Below are positions 5,589 to 9,719 of a stretch of 9,719 bases of DNA, in pieces (position 1 is the stretch's first letter; each line of letters opens with the position of its first letter). The stretch comes from Porphyromonadaceae bacterium (GTDB lineage: Bacteria; Bacteroidota; Bacteroidia; Bacteroidales; Dysgonomonadaceae). The position numbers were made by a program, and so were the translations under genes. Under the pieces are notes generated by a model. It was given only the letters and a program-made list of their open reading frames with translations. It was not told where the DNA came from and ran no database searches. Where the stretch lies: assembly GCA_022840285.1 (NCBI GenBank), contig JALHIE010000081.1, positions 1-9,719 on the forward strand. Direction: 5' to 3'.

Positions 5589-7352
5589 TTAATCCGCAGC
5601 CCATCTATATTCAAAGTCTTCTTGTCCAATTAATAAAGTGTCATTAAGTTTATTTTTAATCTCTTGTCCGCCAGGTATCATTGGAAGCATGTTAAAATAA
5701 TTCCTGATCGCAAAATTAATGCCTGCTAAACAAGTCTTGGCTTTTATCCAGTTTTGAGGCGAGAATACTCTGTTTTGTGGTTGTGGTTCGTTTGCTGCTG
5801 CTTCAAGAGCCATGTTAAGACTAATTCCACTAATTTTCACTATTTCAGTTATCATATTCGTTTGAGATGCTTTTTCCCAGCATTTGTTTGGATTTGGTAC
5901 TCTATCTGCAAGATTATTTGCAATAGAAAAACATATTGAAACAGCATATAAGTGATGATAAGGTGCATAAGCTTTCATGGCGAGTAATGTTTCATTTAAT
6001 CCAAGTGGATTTTCTTTACTCCATGATTTATTAATCTCTTGTATCCATAAATTCAATGCTTGAGCATTTTCAGGTTTATATTCCCTTTTAAACAATTGCT
6101 CAAAATATTTATCAAAAATCTTAGTCTCACTATATGAAATATTTGGACGTTGAGAGTGCCATGCAATTAAGTATTTCCCTAAATCCGATAAATCCAAAAC
6201 ATATCTTTTGTCTTTATCAGCTGGCGCAATTTCGCCACGTTTAGTTGAAAAGTATCCAAATGTATATTTCTGCTCAAATGATTTCTTAAGATTTAAAACA
6301 CGCTTATCATTGCTCCTTAAATCTCGTGGTTTTACAGCACTTTGGGAGTTGGTATTAATACTAATTCTGTCTGCTCGGTCTCTTTGCGGAATTTCATAGA
6401 ACCTAAAAAGAACAAAAGTGTCATCCAACTCTTTTACTCTTTCACTACAACTCAAAATTGTATTCAATGATTGACAACCATTAACAACACTTAATCCATG
6501 CAATTTTAATTGTCTGTCGTTTAATTCTAATTTGTTACAAATTGCAGTAATCCCATTATGAAAAAAGAAAAAATCCCGATGTTTATCGCTATATATTGTC
6601 TGTCGAATTCCCTTATTAACTGTATTGTTTAAACCAAGACTTTGTCGAACATTTTTTTGAAAAAGGGTCCCATCTTTTATACCCGGTATTTTAATACACT
6701 CTTTAAGTGGAAGCGCAGCTAATAAAACCTGTGTCCCTGCCATTGTAACTGGCATAACGTGACTTATAGCTAAATCAATTGTATGATTAATTGATGGATT
6801 TTCTCTCTCTAGTGCAATATCATATCTTCGTCTTATTTCATCTTGGTCAATGACTGTTATAGAGCAAACAATATCGTCTTTTTCTGATAGTTCAGCTAAT
6901 TGTTTTTGAAACGTTGCTAAATCAAGTTTAGCGGAATTTGTTAAGTAGGAAGTGGTAATTAATTCAAATGCGATTTCATAATCATCTTCAAGTGCCCTTG
7001 AAACTTCAGATAATTTTCGTTTTAATTTTCCATTTGCAACTTCTTGTAGTCTAACTAAATCACGCAATTGAATCCAAGATGATAAAACTTCCCTTAGTGG
7101 TTCGGCATCGACACTACCATTCCCAATAAATTTGCCTTGTAAAATGAAAACTGTTGATTTATCGTCATCGATTACAATTGCATCAATCTGTTTATCATCT
7201 GCTCCATCGGTAATATCATCTTTAGTCTCATTTCTGTCGCGAAGATGGACGTTCCTTAAATACCATGCAACAAATCGTTGTCCATCGTTTGGAAAGTTTT
7301 GTTGATAGAAATCCTGCTTGATTTCGTCCTTAATTTTTTCAATCATATTCAT
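5589..7352 (-). CDS. AIPR family (abortive infection phage resistance) protein
   Basis: A 587-residue cytoplasmic protein. The AIPR-type core is seen in FFFFHNGITAICN (261-273), LSVVNGCQSLNTI (287-299) and RISINTNSQSAVKPRDLRSN (329-348). The N-terminal region contains ITDGADDKQIDAIVIDDD (D57) followed by VFILQGKF (Q72, K74). This fits a PD-(D/E)XK fold with the QxK variant known from Mrr-like nucleases. The long C-terminal part (~400-587) is helical and has no motif I recognise. AIPR proteins are linked to abortive infection against phages, with nucleic-acid damage as the presumed mechanism. The exact substrate here is unknown. It is the single gene of its unit, preceded by a leader shared with the MFS unit and followed by a strong hairpin. 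A second ATG two codons in (7346) is an equal alternative start. Confidence 0.85.
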   Translation of the reverse strand: MNMIEKIKDEIKQDFYQQNFPNDGQRFVAWYLRNVHLRDRNETKDDITDGADDKQIDAIVIDDDKSTVFILQGKFIGNGSVDAEPLREVLSSWIQLRDLVRLQEVANGKLKRKLSEVSRALEDDYEIAFELITTSYLTNSAKLDLATFQKQLAELSEKDDIVCSITVIDQDEIRRRYDIALERENPSINHTIDLAISHVMPVTMAGTQVLLAALPLKECIKIPGIKDGTLFQKNVRQSLGLNNTVNKGIRQTIYSDKHRDFFFFHNGITAICNKLELNDRQLKLHGLSVVNGCQSLNTILSCSERVKELDDTFVLFRFYEIPQRDRADRISINTNSQSAVKPRDLRSNDKRVLNLKKSFEQKYTFGYFSTKRGEIAPADKDKRYVLDLSDLGKYLIAWHSQRPNISYSETKIFDKYFEQLFKREYKPENAQALNLWIQEINKSWSKENPLGLNETLLAMKAYAPYHHLYAVSICFSIANNLADRVPNPNKCWEKASQTNMITEIVKISGISLNMALEAAANEPQPQNRVFSPQNWIKAKTCLAGINFAIRNYFNMLPMIPGGQEIKNKLNDTLLIGQEDFEYRWAAD

Positions 7353-7367
7353 AATTTATCTTAATTT

Positions 7368-7383
7368 GCAGAGTCTTTTTAAT
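7368..7383 (-). promoter_or_regulatory. Conserved cassette leader upstream of the AIPR gene
   Basis: On the minus strand ATTAAAAAGACTCTGC lies just inside the cassette start and about 15 bp upstream of the AIPR ATG. Almost the same string, ATTAAAAAAGACACTGC, occupies the same place in the MFS unit. The beta-CASP unit has GACAGTGC at the same distance from its box. It could be a leader, ribosome-binding or recombination-associated sequence. Confidence 0.4.
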
Positions 7384-7387
7384 ATTA

Positions 7388-7521
7388 CCACCAACGTTTG
7401 GCGGTATGAAAAGTTGCCGATTGCGGGCGATTTCCTGTCAAGTTACACAAAAGTTGAAGCGGGCTACAACCCTTGAAATACCTACTATCCCGGCAATTTT
7501 TTATACCGCGTGTTACAGGGC
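7388..7521 (-). repeat. attC-like element between the VanZ-like and AIPR units
   Basis: The arms CGGTATGAAAAGTTGCCG (7402-7419) and CGGCAATTTTTTATACCG (7491-7508) are complementary at 16 of 18 positions. They are bounded by CCACCAAC (7388-7395) on the left and GTTACAGGGC (7512-7521) on the right. The right box is an exact inverted copy of GCCCTGTAAC at 8354-8363, the other end of the VanZ-like unit. The two boxes of this one element do not match each other, as expected for a site joining two different cassettes. Confidence 0.72.
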
Positions 7522-7526
7522 GTTAT

Positions 7527-7898
7527 TTATTGCCATTCAGCATAATAGAATCCATTTTTCCCACTACTCAAGTCACACCAAATCGAAAACTTTTGTGGTT
7601 TTTGAAGTGCTGTAAATCGATTTCCTTTTTTGTCAGCAAATTGCAACATTCCTACTGTATATGTCTCTCCTGCTTTTAAATTATAGCCTTTCAAAACATA
7701 GTCTCCATTGAGTTCTAATTTTGCATTGTTGTAATCAAAACTGTCATTGTTTTTAATTACAAATTGTGTTCCTGTGAAACTAACTGAAGCATTCAAGTCA
7801 ACGGTTGAACTTTCTCCATCATCTTCAGAACCATAGGCAAGAAAAACAAACAGTCCGATTGCTAAAACTGATAAAATGTAAGTAAATTTCTTTTTCAT
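7527..7898 (-). CDS. Small exported or membrane-anchored protein, unknown function
   Basis: A 123-residue protein with an N-terminal KKK followed by a hydrophobic stretch (ILSVLAIGLFVFLAYG, residues 8-23), which reads as a signal peptide or single membrane anchor. No lipobox cysteine is present, so it is not a typical lipoprotein. An acidic patch SEDDGESS follows. The remainder (SVSFTGTQFVIKNNDSFDYN, KLELNGDYVLKGYNL, GETYTVGMLQFADKKGN) alternates polar and hydrophobic residues like a beta-sandwich facing the periplasm. I do not recognise the family. Its ATG overlaps the TGA of the upstream VanZ-like gene in ATGA, so the two are probably translationally coupled. The stop lies 5 bp from the cassette end box. 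Confidence 0.75.
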   Translation of the reverse strand: MKKKFTYILSVLAIGLFVFLAYGSEDDGESSTVDLNASVSFTGTQFVIKNNDSFDYNNAKLELNGDYVLKGYNLKAGETYTVGMLQFADKKGNRFTALQKPQKFSIWCDLSSGKNGFYYAEWQ

Positions 7899-8350
7899 AC
7901 TAATTTGATTTTATGTTTATAATTTAAAAATTTGATTAAAAATATTCCAGAGAGTCCCCCAATTATGTACAAAATCATATCAACGAAGTCGTAAGTTCCG
8001 TTTATCACTCCAATTTTTTGAGATATTTCCGATAGAACACCTAATAATAAAGGAATCAATAAAACAATAATGCTTTCTCTATTCATTTTATAATTCCAAA
8101 TTACTCCAAGTAATACGGTCAATGAAAAAGTCCAAATCCATGCAGGAGAATTGTAAATAATCCAATTATTTAAAAACTGCTTAAAGTCTGTTTCATGTCG
8201 AAGTTTTGCAATATTTTCACCAATTCCAATTTGATTGAACCAGTCAAACATTAATAATCTATCAGGTCTTGTCAATATGTAAATCAGTCCACCAATTAGA
8301 ATTGGCAAAGCAACGAATAGAATTATATGTTTCGTAAAGGTCTTTTTCAT
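7895..8350 (-). CDS. VanZ-like small membrane protein
   Basis: A 151-residue protein with about four membrane segments (residues ~9-26, 70-86, 93-107, 122-143). The C-terminal pattern LSEISQ (E108, Q111), a glycine-rich turn, then TYDFVDMILYIIGGLSG (D121, D124, G131, G132) matches the E..Q...D..D...G..G pattern of VanZ-type domains. VanZ proteins are inner-membrane proteins, one of them linked to low-level teicoplanin resistance; most have no known function. The 40-residue loop between the first two segments is not typical. The start ATG at 8350 lies 13 bp after the cassette start box, and AGGG within that box sits at a usable ribosome-binding distance, so the box itself may aid translation. 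The gene overlaps the next one by 4 bp. Confidence 0.7.
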   Translation of the reverse strand: MKKTFTKHIILFVALPILIGGLIYILTRPDRLLMFDWFNQIGIGENIAKLRHETDFKQFLNNWIIYNSPAWIWTFSLTVLLGVIWNYKMNRESIIVLLIPLLLGVLSEISQKIGVINGTYDFVDMILYIIGGLSGIFLIKFLNYKHKIKLV

Positions 8351-8353
8351 AAT

Positions 8354-8491
8354 GCCCTGTAACGGTCGGCGGTATGAAACGTTGGGGATTTCGGAGCTGC
8401 GAACCTATCAACCGATAAGAACCTTGCCAGCGAGCGATGCACTTGGCATACCACTTAAACCCCAATGTTTTATGACCGCGTGTTAGGCAAC
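8354..8491 (-). repeat. attC-like element between the MFS and VanZ-like units
   Basis: The arms CGGTATGAAACGTTGGGG (8370-8387) and CCCCAATGTTTTATGACCG (8460-8478) pair along their length with one unpaired extra base, resembling the extrahelical bases of attC sites. The boundary boxes are GCCCTGTAAC (8354-8363) and GTTAGGCAAC (8482-8491). GTTAGGC is a perfect GTTRRRY box. The interior holds a smaller pairing TGCCA/TGGCA near 8424-8450. The right box repeats, inverted, at the right edge of the window. Confidence 0.75.
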
Positions 8492-9688
8492 GTTAATTTT
8501 TTCTTTTTTCTTGTCTAAAACTGTAAATATTATCATTAGTATAGTAGCAATTAATGCCATTATAGAACCAAAATAAAATGGCGCATTTGAATTAACCTTA
8601 TCATACAATAATCCTGCAATTAAACTCGCAGGTAATAAAGTAATTCCAAGTACAGCATGATAAATTCCAAATCCCGTCCCTTTTAAGTCTTTACTAACAA
8701 TATCAGAAATCATTGCTTTCTGGCTACCATCAGTCAATGCACTGTAAAATCCATACAGCATAAACAAGAAAATAAAAACATTTATACTATTAAACCTACC
8801 GAAAAAATAATAAACAATTGCATATACTATAAAACCCAGAATAATCAATTTTTCACGACCAATTCTATCAGATAATTTTCCAATCGGTATGGCCAGCAAA
8901 ACAGATACTGTATTAAATATCATATATACAAAAGGAATGTATGATTTATCTATACCTGTTTCGCTTGTTTTTACAAGCAATAATGCATCTGCTGAATTAC
9001 CAAGAGTAAACACGAAAATTATAATAAGAAAGAAATAAAACTTTTTGGGTAAAAGTTTTAATGAAATCTTATTGGTGGTTTCTTTTTTTTCTGCCTTTGC
9101 TTCTTTTATGAAAATAATAATCGTTAATACACCAAGAATTGCTGGAATGGTTGCTAATAAAAATATGTAAGAATAATTTAATGGAAAAATAGATAACAAT
9201 AAGAAAGCAATCAAAGGACCAACAATAGCCCCACTATTATCCATTGCTTTCTGAAACCCAAAAGTTTTACCAGCTTCATTTTTTTTAATAGAGCCACTTA
9301 TAAGGCTATCTCGTGGTGCCGCTCTTAAACCTTTTCCTATGCGTTCAAAAAACCGAAAAAATAAAATCTGAATTGGTATTCTTGCTAATGCATATAAAGG
9401 TGTTATAATGGCTGTAATACCATATCCGATAATCATGAATGGCTTGTTTTTACCAATCTTATCACTCCAGTACCCCGAAATTGCTTTTAATAATGATGCC
9501 GTACTTTCTGCAATCCCTTCAATTAAGGAGATAGTTGTTTTTGATGCTCCTATCGACAATAGGAATAGTGGCATCACACTATATACCATTTTGGTAGATG
9601 TGTCTGTGAAAAAACTTGTTAATCCGGTGAAAAAAGCATTTTTCTCTAATCCAAATATTTTTTTCTTTTCATCCATTTTATTAGTCAT
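8483..9688 (-). CDS. MFS transporter, probable drug or metabolite efflux
   Basis: A 401-residue protein with 12 predicted membrane segments in two halves joined by a charged loop (KEAKAEKKETTNK, ~195-207). The major-facilitator motif A occurs in both halves: GYWSDKIGKNK (72-82) and GKLSDRIGREK (270-280). ERIGKGLRAAPRDSLI (115-130), with a conserved PRD, is typical of an efflux-type MFS subgroup. It should act in the inner membrane using the proton gradient. The substrate cannot be told. Two starts are possible, 9688 and 9676 (residue 5); the first is kept. The last codons AAC GTT GCC TAA are the cassette end sequence itself, so the stop codon is supplied by the GCCTAAC box. The gene is the sole content of its unit and follows the leader shared with the AIPR unit. 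Confidence 0.9.
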   Translation of the reverse strand: MTNKMDEKKKIFGLEKNAFFTGLTSFFTDTSTKMVYSVMPLFLLSIGASKTTISLIEGIAESTASLLKAISGYWSDKIGKNKPFMIIGYGITAIITPLYALARIPIQILFFRFFERIGKGLRAAPRDSLISGSIKKNEAGKTFGFQKAMDNSGAIVGPLIAFLLLSIFPLNYSYIFLLATIPAILGVLTIIIFIKEAKAEKKETTNKISLKLLPKKFYFFLIIIFVFTLGNSADALLLVKTSETGIDKSYIPFVYMIFNTVSVLLAIPIGKLSDRIGREKLIILGFIVYAIVYYFFGRFNSINVFIFLFMLYGFYSALTDGSQKAMISDIVSKDLKGTGFGIYHAVLGITLLPASLIAGLLYDKVNSNAPFYFGSIMALIATILMIIFTVLDKKKEKINVA

Positions 9689-9691
9689 TCC

Positions 9692-9708
9692 GCAGTGTCT
9701 TTTTTAAT
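9692..9708 (-). promoter_or_regulatory. Conserved cassette leader upstream of the MFS gene
   Basis: On the minus strand ATTAAAAAAGACACTGC matches the leader at 7368-7383 except for one substitution and one extra A. It begins 10 bp inside the cassette start and ends 3 bp before the MFS ATG, so it must lie in the 5' untranslated region or overlap the promoter. Confidence 0.4.
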
Positions 9709-9719
9709 GTTGCCTAACG
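9709..9719 (-). repeat. Outer half of another attC-like element, cut by the window edge
   Basis: Plus-strand GTTGCCTAACG at the window end is the inverted partner of GTTAGGCAACG at 8482-8492. The following G fits the start of the left arm found in the other elements (for example AACGG at 8361). The rest of the element must lie beyond the window, so the array probably continues. Confidence 0.55.

Larger units (their letters stand above)
5449..7394 (-). mobile_element. Cassette-like unit: AIPR-family gene
   Basis: The unit starts at the GTTGGTGG box (plus-strand CCACCAAC, 7388-7395), holds one gene that begins about 43 bp inside, and ends in the element at 5444-5573. The partner box at the gene's 3' side is degenerate. 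An exact GTTGGTGG is present at 5467-5474 but sits within the hairpin arm. The unit is therefore less certain than its neighbours. Confidence 0.5.
7395..8362 (-). mobile_element. Cassette-like unit: VanZ-like protein and small exported protein
   Basis: The ends GTTACAGGGC (minus strand, from 8363) and GCCCTGTAAC (minus strand, ending at 7512) are exact inverted copies over 10 bp. Two overlapping genes fill the space with almost nothing left over: the first ATG is within 16 bp of the start box and the last stop is 5 bp before the end box. Such tight packing is typical of integron cassettes. Confidence 0.68.
8363..9717 (-). mobile_element. Cassette-like unit: MFS transporter
   Basis: The minus-strand ends are GTTAGGCAACATTAA (from 9718) and TTAACGTTGCCTAAC (ending at 8482), inverted copies with a single mismatch over 15 bases. 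One gene fills the unit. The start box is cut by the right edge of the window at its outer side, so the preceding element is not visible. Confidence 0.68.

Noticed and set aside
8262..8465. Minus-strand open frame across the 8354 element
   Set aside because: It overlaps the VanZ-like gene in another frame and reads through the attC-like hairpin; no protein-like features.

Overview
The window is AT-rich DNA, most likely from a member of the Bacteroidota. The reasons are the low GC content, the weak or absent Shine-Dalgarno sequences, and intergenic stem-loop elements of a kind I associate with Flavobacteria-like genomes. That placement is an inference. All supported genes lie on the minus strand, so the region is best read from high to low coordinates.

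From about 9718 down to about 3126 the DNA looks like an integron-style gene-cassette array. Gene units are separated by ~130-140 bp elements at 5444-5573, 7388-7521 and 8354-8491. Each has two imperfectly complementary ~15-19 nt arms bounded by GTT(R)-type boxes, as in attC sites. Each unit also carries its own end sequence, repeated in inverted orientation at its other end: GTTAGGCAAC for the MFS unit, GTTACAGGGC for the VanZ-like unit, GTTAGCTGCA for the beta-CASP unit. The AIPR unit starts with GTTGGTGG but its partner box is degenerate. This is the signature expected when circular cassettes insert at attC boxes. No integrase is visible.

The units in reading order are: (1) an MFS efflux-type transporter whose stop codon lies inside the end box; (2) a VanZ-like membrane protein overlapping a small exported protein; (3) an AIPR-family protein with an N-terminal PD-(D/E)XK-like region; (4) a two-gene unit with a beta-CASP metallo-beta-lactamase ribonuclease and a PD-(D/E)XK-type nuclease-like protein. 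The last unit ends at 3126 in a remnant element without a complete hairpin.

Left of that junction is a truncated gene fragment (about 76 codons, no start) and, 11 bp further on, a large SF1 Upf1-like helicase fused to a C-terminal Vsr/DUF559-like nuclease domain. Beyond the helicase stop is a degenerate 23-24 bp periodic repeat array (221-347). The first 31 bases form a hairpin.

Together, three of the transcription units encode nucleic-acid-processing proteins of types often found in phage-defence loci (AIPR, beta-CASP plus PD-(D/E)XK, helicase-nuclease). The region may therefore be a defence island built partly from cassettes. The beta-CASP/PD-(D/E)XK pair sealed in one cassette is the best candidate for an undescribed system. 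Its function is inference from domains and context only.
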